Origin: Termitomyces sp. T153
Taxonomy: Eukaryota > Basidiomycota > Agaricomycetes > Agaricales > Lyophyllaceae
Assembly (NCBI GenBank): GCA_018296165.2
Contig: JACKQL020000069.1
Span: 62,001 to 126,000 of the forward strand
Direction of reading: 5' to 3'
DNA length: 64,000 nt
The position numbers and the translations under genes were made by a program. How positions within the stretch are numbered: position 1 is the stretch's first letter; every line of letters begins with the position of its first letter. The notes beneath the pieces are model-generated. The model made no database searches, was not told where the DNA came from, and saw only the letters and a list, made by a program, of their open reading frames with translations. Positions 52,925-64,000 of this stretch are shown in pieces.

Positions 52925-55900
52925 TTACATTTGTAAACCATTCAAGATTTCCTGATAGACAATATTTGCAGTCTTTCTTGATGTGTTTTCTGGGTCCAAG
53001 ATGACTTTGATACGATCTCCTGATGTGCACCGTGAGAGTGCAACATAAAGTTGGCCATGCAAAAAAACTCCTGATCGAAGGTCCAATCCAACATGCTTGA
53101 CTGATTGACCCTGAGACTTGTTGATAGTCATGGCAAAGGCCAATCAAACTGGGAATTGTCTCCTGCGCAATGGAATTGGCAAATCTTCTTCAGACACATC
53201 CATGTTGATTCTTGGAATCAAAACAATTGATCCTGCAAACTTGGCATCTCCACTGATGATTCTACATCTGAGAACTCTGGTGCTGATGTGAGTGACAATC
53301 ATTCTTGTCCCATTGCAAAGTCCTTTGGTTGTATCCAGATTCCTGAGCAGCATGACAGGAACACCAATCTTCAGAGCCAATTTAGCCAAAGGCAAACTGC
53401 TGGCTCTGAGAGAGTTGAGGTATTCCATTGGATACAATCCAAGGCCATTAGGATTCCTATCATCAGATATGACAGAGTCTGCACTCTGCAAGATTTTCTC
53501 TTCTCCTGGACATTTCTGCAGAACTTCAGAGTTGATATCCTCTACATCAGAGTTCTTGCCAGAAAGGATGGTACGGTCCAGATAATACTGATCATCTTGA
53601 TGGTGATCAATATGAGGATAAGTGGAAGAGATCAATCCAGTGACAGAATTGTCATCACAGATCATGGTTTCTGGAAGTTGTACTGTTTCTCCAGGCCCAA
53701 GGTTTTTTCCAGCACCAACATCCAATAACCAAGCTGCATGAGCAATGTTATCAGGAGTCTGATCCAATCTCATGTTTTGAACCAAGTAGTGGACTTGAAT
53801 CTGATCCCAAAGTCTTCCCCTCTTGAGTGAAGCAGCAATCATCTGCTGCCTGAGTCCTCGTTGGATAACTGGGAGAGTTTGCCTAAAATCTCCTCCAAAC
53901 ACCACAGTCACTCCACCAAAAGGAACATCCTTCTCCAGAATGTCTCTGAACCCTCGATCCACAGAGTCAATGGCATTTTTGTGTTGCATTGGGACTTCAT
54001 CCCAGATGACAACTTTGGTCTGGAGTAAGAGTTGAGACAACTGAGTTCCTCTTTTGATATTGGCAATGGATGTATCCAAAGCAGGAATGGGGATTTTGAA
54101 CCTTGAATGTGCAGTTCTACCACCCTCCAGCAATAAGGCAGCAATCCCAGATGATGCTACACATAATGCCACATCTCCATTGGACCGAACAGCAGAAGCC
54201 AAAGTGTTGCAGACAAATGTTTTGCCACATCCACCTGCACTGTGAATGAATATCATCTTGCCCAAGTTGTTGTCCACAGAGTCCATAACTTCATTGAAGG
54301 CCCCCAGTTGTTCACCATTAAATCTGGCCTTGTTTTCATCCACCCTCCTCTTCAACTCCTCAACATCATAATCTGTTTCTTCTTGCAAAAGCCTATTTCC
54401 TGAAATCATTTAATCAGTATCAATGTCAACTCTTTATACAATGTCCAACTTGCCTGGAATCACATTCCAAACTTGTTGGGGTTCTGGCATGTTTGGAAAG
54501 TCTTGAAGAGTCTTGCCAAAATTCTTCAGATTGTCATTGATTAGATAAAGGCCATAGTCATAGACATCTTCATCAGTAAAGACTCTGTCCCTGTACTGCC
54601 TGATATTCTCCAATCTGTGTTGAAGATCATCACAAATGGAGTGCTTGAATTCGTTCCATAGAGCCTCTGGAGTGGTAGGAGCACAGTGGAATAGGATAGT
54701 GCAAAAGAGCTGTCTGAGAGCTGATCCTGATTGGATTGGAGCAGCTTCAGCAAGACACTGCCTCCATTCTGCATCATCTTCTAGAAGACCAAGGGCCTTG
54801 CATGCCTCCTTGTAAGTAGGATAAGTGTGGCCATTGACTGTCCTGAGATCAGCCCATGATGTTGCATTGGTCACAACTGTCAGGAGCATCCTAAGGTAGA
54901 ACCTTTCTCCCTGTTGGGGTGAAGCAAAGTACATCCTCCCAATAGCTGTTCCTCTCTGCCTCTCCTTCCAGGTCCTTTTGGAAGCTTCATAGACAAACTT
55001 GGTTGGAAAGCTCTGATAAGTGGTGTTGTTATTAGGGAATCTGGCATTGGCTTCAAACCAAGCAGTGAGTGCAGTCTTGTTTGCATTAGGCCTAGCAGCT
55101 ACCATCTCCAAAGGTTCATTATCCTGAAAGTAGACTTCATGTTGGCCCTCCAAATGCACAGGTAATCGATATACAGGGGGATGTTCTCCATGCATGTTGA
55201 ATTCAAAGATGTGCCAGCAAGCCTCAGGTGCAGAGATGTATCTGGCATCCAAGTGTTCCTTGATTTCATCCCTCTGGTCCATCTGCTCTCCAGCAATCTC
55301 CAAAGTTGTCCTATCATGGCCTTTGTAGATGTACTTGTGAATGTACTTGATGGCTTCTACTGAAGCACAGACCTCCACATTGATGTGACATTTGTACTTG
55401 GCTGAGAGATAAGGATTATATGGAACAACATCTCGATTGTCATAACGATGACCATTCTTTTCAAAGAAGCGTCCATTGTCAGGTCTGGCATATTGAGGAT
55501 AGCCATTGTCTCCATACTGAGTAGCCTCTTGGAATTCCTTTGGGTATTTCTTGGAACATTTGCCATCTACCATGCACTTAGCATTGGGTTTGGCAGCTCC
55601 ACATGGACCATGGACCATGTTGGCAGTAACAACCTGACAACAAAGATAAGTAACTGAATTCAGGATTCAAACAAAGCCAATACCTGATACAATTGAGGCT
55701 GAGTGACTGGATCTGGAATCTGAGCAGAGACAATGGAATCCACATCAGGTGCATCCTTGATCCTGTGATGGCGATGGAAAAAGATCAAGATGTGCATATG
55801 TGGAAGTCCTCTCTTTTGGAATTCAATGGTATGAACATAAGCCACACAGCTGCCAAAGAGACCTTCCTTGATCTCCTTTACCACAGCATTTTTCTTGAGT

Positions 55901-58572
55901 TCAAAAACTCTGGCAACAATATCAGGTCGATCAGCAGCTGTTTGCTTCTTCCCATTGACTGCAGGTTCCTTCAAGAGAGCTTCTTCAATTTCTGACCACT
56001 TTGGATTGGCAGTCATAGTCAAGAAGAGGTCAGGTTTTCCAAAATTCCTGCAGATAGCCATAGAGTCCTGGAATAATTGCTGCATCTGTCGATCACTTCC
56101 AGTATGGGAGGATGGGAGGATAACACGTCGGCTTTGTGGGGTGACTTGTTCATCTCCAGCAGCAGCATCCACTACTCCCTGATAAACTTCAGCTCTGATC
56201 TTCTTCTGATTGTGTCGAATCCAATTCAACTTGTTTTGTTCAGTGGAAGCCCATGCATCTACAACATATTGTTGAAATAGCCTCCCACTCCAGAGTAATG
56301 GTGCATTGAATTCCAAAGTCCTTTGCTGCAGCCTGTATGCATAATATGCTGTTTGGGTGACCTTTGCTGATCTTTGTTGATTCTGTGGTCCAAAATGAGA
56401 GTGAATGTTGGTGTGAAATCCAGGCTGTCCAGTGGGAAAGATGATGGTATAATGCAATGGAGTGTAATATGGGTGCAAGTGACTGATCTGCTTCAATTGA
56501 CCTCCATGCAAGTGCAAGACTATATCACGATCATTTGATCGCTCTTCTGAGCCATCTCCTGGAATTACAGCTGCAACTCCCTCCTGTTCATTAGGGTCAT
56601 TATAGCGTCGAGGATCTCCAAAATCAGCTGTAAGCTTGACAGAAAGCCTTTGTGGTTGGCCTTCTGGAACTTCTCCCATGATCTGCCTGGCCTGCTTGTA
56701 TAAGCCAATGAAGGGATTGACTCTAGCAAGCATATCCTGCAAAGAGGCCATTATCTGAGGATCAAGCCTGGGATTGTTCTGTTGACGAAAAGCCAATTGC
56801 TGATTGTGATCATAAAAGTAGAGCTGTGCATATACAGGCAGATTGCCTTCAATAGGAAGCAAGGCACCTGTCAAATGATGTAGTTCTCCATTGATCCTAA
56901 AGCTGTATGGTCCAGGTGCATTGGTAATGGCATGGTCAATTTTGACTCCCAAAGATGTGAATGCAAAGGCTGCATTGTATTGACAGATTGATGTTTTAAA
57001 GGTGTTAGAGAGAGGATGATGCCCATGGAGCAGGTTCAGTAAATCTGCTGGAGCATCTCAAAGCCTGGGCAAGTTCACTTGGCCTTGTAAGCAGCACATG
57101 CCAAACTTTGGGCTGTTTCTAGTAGACTTGGTGAGCTTTTCAGCATCAAAATGTAAAGCTTGGCAGTGTGGACATATAACAGTCATAGGACCAAGATAGT
57201 GTGGAGGGTATTCAACCAAGTAAGGTTGCCTTCCTCTTGGAACAGGCTGAATAGGACCAAGCTGTGGTGGAATAGGAAGTCCAAGGGGAGGCTCTGGTTC
57301 TTCTGCTGGTATATTTTCAGCAGGATTTTCTGGTTGTGGTGGATCATTGGGTAGGGCAGGGTCCAAGTCTTCTGCAGGTCTCTGTTGAGCAGGATCAACA
57401 TATTCCAAGCCATCATCAGAAGACATGTCATCCTGAGGACCCAATGGATCATCAAGGGGAGGATCCAATTGCTCTGCTAGTTGATGTTGAGCAGGATCAA
57501 CATATTCCAAGTCATCCTCAGAAGGTATATCATTCTGAGGACCCAAATCATTGAAATCCTCTTCCAGATCAGCTTCATGTTGCTGTTCCCAACCTTGAAA
57601 GATTCTTTGAGCCATAGCTGCATTCAAAGGCCTATGTTCAGGATTCAGATCAATATGCTATTGAACTTTGTTAATTAAGGTAGCATCTTGAAGTAGTCTT
57701 GAACTGACCTCTGCTCTGAATAGCTCTTCTTCCTGTCTTGCTCTTTCCTGTCTTTCCTGGCTCAAAATAGCTAATGCCTGCTGCCTGTCCTGCTCTTGTC
57801 TCAGCCTTTGTTGCTCTTCTAATACAGCCAATGCTTGTTCATGTCTGATCTGGTAGTTTTCCATCTCCTGAGCAACATTAGGAGCAGGGGGAGGTGGAGC
57901 AGGTCTGATTCTTCTAAGTGCAGGAGCAGGTAGAAGAGGCACCATTCTGGGTATAGGATGCTGTAAAGGAGCATTCCATCCTTCAGGCAAAATAGTTTGA
58001 GGAATGATCACTGTAGGTTGAGCAATAGTGGGCTGATTGAGCCTATTGTCCCTTCCATGTACAACAGATAGAGATGGCATCATGATGGGCATAGAATTCT
58101 CCATAGGAACTTTTCTCACTCTTCTAAGTGGAGGAGCAGGTGGAGGAGGCACCATTCTAGGAATGGGATTCTGCAAAGGAGCATCCCATCCTTCAGGCAA
58201 AACAGTTTCAGGGATCACTATGGAAAATGGATCAGCAGCAGCAACTGGCTGCCTAATAGGTCTTCCTGAAGAGCTAGAAGTGGTGGCTATAGCTTGGTGA
58301 TTAAGCCTCAAACCCTCAGATCCCATACCCCCAGATCCCATAGATTGATTAATACCCCCAGTTCCCATACCCCCAGGCCCAAATTGAAGTGGTGGAACAA
58401 CCACAGTATTGATCTGTTCCAAAGATCTATTGTTTCTATTTGCTCGACGATTGTCAGGATCTGTCATTTGTAACTGTTCAAGTCTCCTTTGATTCCTAGC
58501 TTGTTGCCTTTGGCTTTCAGGAGTAGTAGGTGGTTGCCTATAACATCCATTGTTAAGCAATTTAACAGTCAA
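52925..58572 (-). pseudogene. Helitron RepHel protein of Hel-10, decayed
   Basis: Same architecture as the Hel-6 gene: Q/P-rich extension (58572-57658) with two LPEGWxAPLQ repeats, acidic LEYVDP repeats, Cys cluster, Rep HxH motif PHMHILIFF, intron near 55625-55680, YIHKYIYKG, and a Pif1 helicase (54409-53144) with GGCGKT, IWDE and GDFRQTLP. Here extension and Rep are in one frame, showing they form a single protein. Stops: TAG after NKVQ (about 57659), CGA to TGA at 57058, TAA at 54434 (shared with Hel-6), TAA at 54410, and CGA to TGA at 53144. All are explainable as C to T. Confidence 0.88.
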
Positions 58573-59057
58573 AAACCATTAAAATTGACTTGCATGATGA
58601 GATATTTGATGTATCAATAGCTCAATGTGGTTAAGGAGTTACTAATAAGCTTGTTAGTCAACATCAATCAATCAATAGATGTGACGAAACATACTTTGTC
58701 GTGTGGCCTCCTTTCCACAACTTCGGAAATGCCCATTATTTGGTCATGTTGTGTCAAAAAACGCGCGAGGCGTGAAAAACAGTGTCCACTAAATCGCGTT
58801 TGGCCTTTTTCATCCCTGCAGACCAATTGGCACCTTTTACACATAGTCAAAAGATAGTATTTATTCATTAAAGTTGTCTACTGTATTTTTTTTTGTAAAA
58901 AATGTATCCGAAGAGCGGCAAAACAGCCTGTTACCATAAAAGGGTTGAAATTTGTCAGCATTTGTCAGCGCTGACAAATTTTAGTCAGCACAGTCCAAAG
59001 TCGTCGCATATAATGGGCGCACAGCCACTTTCCCAGGAGTCGTCGCATATCTATAGA

Positions 59058-59080
59058 TCCGTCGTCCCATATATTATAGA
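59058..59080 (-). mobile_element. Helitron 5' terminal remnant
   Basis: The first 23 bases of another family member (TCTATAATATATGGGACGAC..) lie directly upstream of the Hel-10 5' end and border host DNA. This suggests Hel-10 inserted at, or was templated next to, the 5' tip of an older copy. Confidence 0.6.
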
Positions 59081-59755
59081 ATTCTTGGATCTAAGTGCTT
59101 AGTTGTGGTCATGCAAGAACATCAAGATGTCAGCACAACGGGGTTAGAGAGTTTAAAATTATTTTAGGTCGTGAGATTGCCACCATCAGAAGACTTCTTC
59201 CGCCGCAAACAGATCGGCTTTTCGTGCACTTATCTATCACACATGGGCCGCCCTACGCCCAAGGCCCTCTAATCTTTATGCAGGAAGTCTTTCTGATTAG
59301 GATGACAGCATGAATTCGACGATGTACGGCAAGATAAGCTCTTCGAGTCAGATTATTCAATTTTTTGACGATTATACTCTAAGTACTGCATGTGGCCGTG
59401 ACATGCAGAACAGAAATGCTGAAGGCGCGAATGGAAATGACCACGGGGTATAAAGAGACAAAAATGCTGGTCTTAAGTACATGCAAAATAAGTGGTGAAG
59501 TAAAAATGAAAAGAACTTGCGAAGTTCGAGATGTGCGGAATTTGGCTCTGTATGTAGAGAAAGAAAAAAAGAAGGGGCTCAGGCGTCAAGTGAGTTGATG
59601 AAATGAATGTTCAGTCATGGTCCAGTATTATGACCTGGGTCTGGATGAGAAAAGAAATATTACAAAAACGAGGAGGAGCAGAAAGAGGGAGAAAGAGGAG
59701 TTGAAAAATGATCAAAAGGGGTGCCTCCCTCGCCCGAAGAATTATAGGTTATAGT
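59081..59755. other. Host intergenic, nothing recognised
   Basis: The right flank of the transposon block up to the KNR4 stop codon. No gene recognised. The last part should be KNR4 3' UTR. Confidence 0.45.
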
Positions 59756-61893
59756 TTATGTTGCAATAGAGCTCTCCATACCTTTCAAGCTGCTCGTAGA
59801 GTTTCGTTTGAGTCCCAGACCGAGCTTTTTCAGACTAGCCAAACTACTTTTGGTCTTCTTGTGCGCCTTGGCGCTACTCGCCGCCGAATCCGAGGATGCA
59901 GCATCCGAAGCCACGTCCTCACTGCTGCCAACTCGAGCCTTGTCTTCCTTTTCTTCGGGCTTGGCGATCCCAACGACTCCTCCACCTCCAACGAGCCGGA
60001 CAGTATTATCCGGTTCACCACCCTCCTGGGTAATAGCTGCTGCTGCAGGCTTCTTTTCATCATCTAAGCTTGGCTCTTGTATTGGTGTCGCAGACGAAGC
60101 CGACGCCTTCGCCGACCCGGGCGACAATGGCGCGATAGGTCTCGTGTACAACGACGGCGCCGAATCAGCAAGTAGATCAGGAACGTTAGTTTGGACATGT
60201 GACGCTGGTGGAGACGTTGGCCGCTCATCTGTATCAGATAGTGATGTTTGCAGTTGTTGAGGGACGACCAAGGCAGATATAGATGTGTTGGAACTGGCGT
60301 TTGAGTTTGAGTGTTCGCGGGGTGATGGACGGCGAGAGACAAAATCGGAGACTTCGCGCCTACCGATGCTTCGTCCGGATTCTAGGTCTTCGTCGAAGGA
60401 GGATGGGAGGGATTCTGGTGGGGAATCGGGGAGAATGTCGCTTGGTTGGGGAAGTTCTACGGGGATGGGGACAGGAGGGCGGGTGACGGATATTGAAGGC
60501 AATGATGCAGAATGAGGCAGTTGTTCAAGCTCGGGAATTGAAGCAGGAGCGGGGATGGGTGCATCTCCATCTGTTAAAATGGGTATTCCGACATCGACAC
60601 TCGATTCGTGTCTAATGTTAAGAACTTCAGGCTCCGGTTCCTGACGAAAAGTTGACGGAAAATTTGTAGATTGATGCATACTGACTTACCTTGGTCTCTT
60701 CTAAGGGTAGTAGGGAAATATCTGTTATCACCCCAGCGTCATGCCATCTCCTTAGACTCCGGTCTGCCCATGCCTCTAAAACGTTCCAACCTCTATATTC
60801 GCCAGTTAATCGCAAACCACTGTTACCAGTATCTCCACCACCATCGCCCTGTCCGCGTCCAGTCCCATCGTAAAAGTAGCTTTCGTAACCGAGGTCGTCT
60901 TCACTGTCATCGCTCGTATCACCGCTACCGATCTCAAAACCCTCCCCGCTCTCTAACTCCTCTGCAAAACTGGCGAGCCATTTTGCCCAGCCACCGGGAC
61001 CATCACCTCTCCAAAGGACGACTTTGGTATCAAAATCACGCCCAAAAATAATGACTTGCCCCACAGAACCACTTTCATCGGGATTAAGGTCAACGCCAAT
61101 GTAATTACCTACTTTATCAGCGATAAGAGGGATCCAACCACGTTGAGAATACTCCTTCCGGATCCAGCCTGGAGGAATGGACTGCATCGCTTCTCGTAAT
61201 CGAGGATTAGCACCTGTCGCAGGATCTCCATCTACCTCTCTCCAAAATTTCCATTCCTGGAGAACGTCCTCGAGCGGGAGCAGTTTAAGACCGAAAAATA
61301 GACCCTCGGAGCAACCAGCAGCAGACTCGGCTTCCTGGCCATCGCAGCACAAATACGACTCACGAATTACGGGCGGCAACGCAAATCCGAACTGCATCTC
61401 TATTTGGGAAAGGTCAAGGGGCAGTATTCCGTAATTGAGAGTATCGCCGAGCTCAGGATATTCGCGGTGAAGCCAGGCGCGAATACGGTTCCACGAGCTT
61501 GCCAGTGGAGGGAAGGAAGATGTTGGAGAAAGAGAGGTGTGGTGACGGTCGTGGTGAGAGGGAAGCAATGACGCTGATGCAGGACGAGAACTGAGTCCAG
61601 CGCTTGGTTGCGTGAGTGATGAACAGGGTAAAAATAAAAAAGGGCGCTTACAATGTATGAACATAGCCATATGAGCCTCTGCCTTGAGGTGGATATGTAT
61701 AGACAGTATTCATGGAGGCTTCGAGGTCGGGAGTGTGGAGAGTGTCTGGATCGAAGGCGTCGGGGTGAGGGTGGCTAAATGTGGGGGACGAGGTGGGCAG
61801 CGAGAACGCCTCGTGCGTCGACGAGAGCGCCTGGCCCTTCCTTGAGTACTGAGACGAGTCTGCAGACGAGAAGAACGAGGAAAGCCAGCCCAT
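59756..61893 (-). CDS. KNR4: KNR4/SMI1 cell-wall synthesis regulator
   Basis: Intrinsically flexible hub protein linking cell-wall integrity signalling to growth. Three exons (61893-61652, 61602-60690, 60640-59756) total 2040 nt, giving 679 residues. It begins MGWLSSFFSS. The globular SMI1/KNR4 domain spans about residues 115-300: WNRIRAWLHREYPELGDTLN, LPPVIRESYLCCDGQEAES, GNYIGVDLNPDESG, VVLWRGDGPGGWAKWLASF. A conserved YESYFYDG and LTGEYRGWNVLEAWADRSLRRWHDAGVI block precedes a long Ser/Pro/Glu-rich disordered tail ending in a lysine-rich SLKKLGLGLKRNSTSSL. Introns are 49 bp. Divergent from the kinase with a shared promoter. Confidence 0.93.
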
Positions 61894-62111
61894 GGCAGAC
61901 GTGGCCAAAGTCCAATCAACTACCTGCCTCCTCGACCACCTCTTATGTAAGCACCTCCTCTCTCCTCCTCGTCCGTCAGTTGCGATCCAAATCGTGTATA
62001 TAAATGTCATCCAATGTCTCAACCCCTCTGTAGTCCGTTGCTTCGTGCACTGTCATCCTGTCATCTGCTCTCTCTCGTTTCTAGCCTTTGTTACCGCAAT
62101 ATCAAACGATT
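61894..62111. promoter_or_regulatory. Short divergent promoter, KNR4 / kinase
   Basis: Only about 220 bp separate the KNR4 ATG (-) from the first possible kinase ATG (+). The stretch is pyrimidine-rich (CTCCTCTCTCCTCCTCG) on the plus strand. Co-regulation of a wall regulator and a kinase is possible but not shown. Confidence 0.5.
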
Positions 62112-64000
62112 ATGTCGTCGACCTTGACATCCACTGTTCGTCGACCTTTCTTTTCGTCGTCTTCTATGGCTGACGGCTCCCCCTTTCTAACCTAGCTCGC
62201 CGCTTCAAGATACCGTCCCGTTCTTGCCGATTTCGAACTCTTGAAGCTTCTCGGCCAAGGCTACAGCGGCCTTGTCTATCTAGCTTTAGAAAAAGTTTCG
62301 AAGAGACCCGTGGCCCTCAAAGTCGTGAACAAAGGAAATGGTCATGATTCTAGGACACTTTCCGAACAAGAGATTCAGCGAAGTCTCTCCAAGTCCTCCT
62401 TCGCTCTTCCTCTACTGGCATCCTGGCACGACGCTAATAATTTCTATCTTGTCTCCGTCCGTGGTTTCCTATCTCCTTTGTCGCTTGTGATGTCTAACCT
62501 CCTATTCAGCCCTTTTGCGGGGGCCATGACATGAGCATCAACTTGGCTGTGGAGGGCCGGTTTAACGAAGACCGAGCACGGTTCCACGCGGCGGAGCTGG
62601 TCAGTCATTCCTTCATTCATAATTATAAAATTTTCTGATGATGTCCTGATTCAAGCTCGTCGCCCTTGAAGAGATGAAAGCGAAGAAAATTATACACCGG
62701 GACATCAAGCCCGCCAACATTGTGTTTACCGCTCAAGGTCACATCAAGCTTGTTGACTTTGGGTTTGCGACGAAGCTCAAGGAATCTCCTATTACTCATT
62801 ACGTGTTCGAGGTAGACCCCGATGCATGTTCAGGGTCATTCGCCTTCCATGATCCTGACTTCACGTCAACGGAACGGGTGGGTACACCCTCATATATGAG
62901 CCCTGATCAGCATCTTGGTCGCCCTTATTCCTTCGAGGCCGACCTTCACTCATTGGGCGTCACCATCTATCAAATGTTGACCGGTAGAGTGAGTTTTATC
63001 GATTCTTCAATCTTGTTACAGCGGCTGATCATCATCATAGTTCCCGTTTGGTGATGGGGTGAAATCGCTCGACGAAATCTTTGAGGCGGTTCTGTGCGAA
63101 CACCTGGTTTTCAGACCGGAAGACAAGGTTTCGCCCGAAGCCCGCGATCTACTGGCTAAATTACTTCAACGGGACTCTAAACAACCCGCGCAACTGGAGG
63201 ATATCATCCAGCATCCCTGGTTCGCTGGAGTGTAAGCAGTCATGTTTCATCTTATTCGTCTTTGGAATGATTCATTTTCTTGCAGACGTTGGGATCGTGT
63301 CAGGTCTCTTGCGACGTCTCCCTCTTGGAAGCCTCATCTGTCCCCCCTCCCCAAGGACACTAGTATCTGTCCAGTGATTGAAGGCGAACCCTGCTTTCCT
63401 GATCCCCACCCAAGCTTCACATATGTATCGCCTGACTTCACTGCCATGCGGACTCAAGAAGATGGGAGCATCTTAAACAGGCTCGCCAGGTTGTTTACTC
63501 GGGACCAGCCTTCTCTTCCCTCTGCGGCTCCTTCGTCTCCGTCTCCGTCCACCTCTTCTCCGCTTCCGTCAGCCTCCCCCTCCGAGGTCCGCACAGAACC
63601 GACGCAATCATCACCGCCCGTAGTTTCGCCATCTTCTTCGACTTCTTCAACTTCAAAGAGGAATCCGCCGCCAACCCCTCCTCCCACTATTCCGCTTCCA
63701 CCACTCCCTACGGCAGTGGCAACGTTCTCACAGCCCTCCTCTTCGTCGAGATCCTCTCACGCCCAGTCTTCCACCGCTCGGGGCGATCTTCCGCCTCTTC
63801 ACATCCGTCAGCAGCTCATCAGGCGAGCCCCTCCGCCTTCCAAGCCCCGGCCATTACGCGGGGACATGACTCTCATGCCGCAGGTATTCATCACCCCTGC
63901 GGATGATGATGACGACGCTAAGCAGACTCTGACGGATGCGCCGCCTGTCCTGCGGTTACCGCTGGGTGATATCACGAACCAGCGTCTCCTTTCACCGAGT
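62112..64000 (+). CDS. Serine/threonine protein kinase, AGC-like, 3' end cut off
   Basis: The kinase domain is complete: glycine loop GQGYSGLVYLAL, VALKVVNK (catalytic Lys), HRDIKPANIV, DFGFAT, VGTPSYMSPD (APE variant SPD), and ADLHSLGVTIYQMLTGR. Exons: about 62196-62456, 62510-62599, 62656-62988, 63041-63231, 63286 to beyond 64000. An HPWFAGVRWDRV segment follows, as in AGC kinases, then a long Ser/Pro-rich tail. The insert between DFG and APE (ITHYVFEVDPDACSGSFAFHDPDF) is unusual. The start is uncertain. ATG 62112 needs a weak GTTCGT donor to reach the exon at 62196; an unrecognised first exon is possible. Substrate unknown. Confidence 0.85.

Larger units (their letters stand above)
52251..59057 (-). 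mobile_element. Hel-10: RepHel-bearing Helitron, 6.8 kb
   Basis: On the minus strand: 5' TCTATAGATATGCGACGAC preceded by A (the A|T insertion rule), leader, RepHel gene (58572-52925), AT-rich tail, about six minisatellite units, hairpin, and TTAGCTCGC against Hel-9. Same family as Hel-6 but with its own set of disabling mutations. Confidence 0.85.

Noticed and set aside
62112..62170. Start codon of the kinase at 62112 as certain
   Set aside because: The required donor GTTCGT is weak and the short exon carries no family signal, so the start was left uncertain.

Overview
The window looks like an Agaricomycete-type basidiomycete (mushroom-forming fungus) chromosome. Host genes carry many short introns (about 46-68 bp, GT..AG). 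The gene set is fungal (TRAPPII subunit, KNR4/SMI1, ferric reductase, membrane ALDH), and the transposons are a RepHel Helitron family and a Ty3/gypsy-type element. Exons were assembled by eye from reading frame and splice sites. For four genes (HSP90, MSC7-like ALDH, ferric reductase, KNR4) the joined exons give an exact multiple of three.

Layout. 1-1544: 3' end of a TRAPPC10/Trs130 gene (+). 1.7-6.3 kb: three intron-containing tRNA-Ser(GCU) genes (-) around a decayed C2H2 zinc-finger gene. 6.4-7.7 kb: phosphoserine aminotransferase (-). 8.0-8.4 kb: GC-rich orphan reading frame (-). 9.5-12.0 kb: HSP90 (-) with a perfect heat-shock element upstream. 14.0-16.4 kb: MSC7-like membrane aldehyde dehydrogenase (-) with a predicted 5-nt micro-exon. 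17.9-20.2 kb: FRE-type ferric reductase (+). 20.8-22.5 kb: broken cytochrome P450 whose N-terminal exon lies in the opposite orientation.

22.57-59.08 kb is a transposon block: ten Helitron-type elements, all reading on the minus strand, packed head to tail with no host DNA between them. Two (Hel-6, Hel-10) carry decayed RepHel genes; eight are short non-autonomous derivatives. Most end in an array of about 58-bp units plus a GC-rich hairpin. Hel-9 is split by an 11.2-kb LTR retrotransposon (40952-52110, coding strand minus). That element has 1048-bp LTRs, PBS, PPT, gag-protease and pol. It also carries a six-exon gene on the opposite strand between pol and the 3' LTR.

59.8-64 kb: the host genome resumes with a KNR4/SMI1 gene (-) and a divergently transcribed AGC-like Ser/Thr kinase (+) that runs off the end.

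Most differences between repeat copies are C-to-T (or G-to-A) changes at CpG. Several nonsense codons fit TCGA-to-TTGA, as expected for cytosine methylation or a RIP-like process. The most unusual features are the Helitron concatemer, the antisense spliced gene in the LTR element, and a short GTCGCTA-type motif scattered through that whole element.
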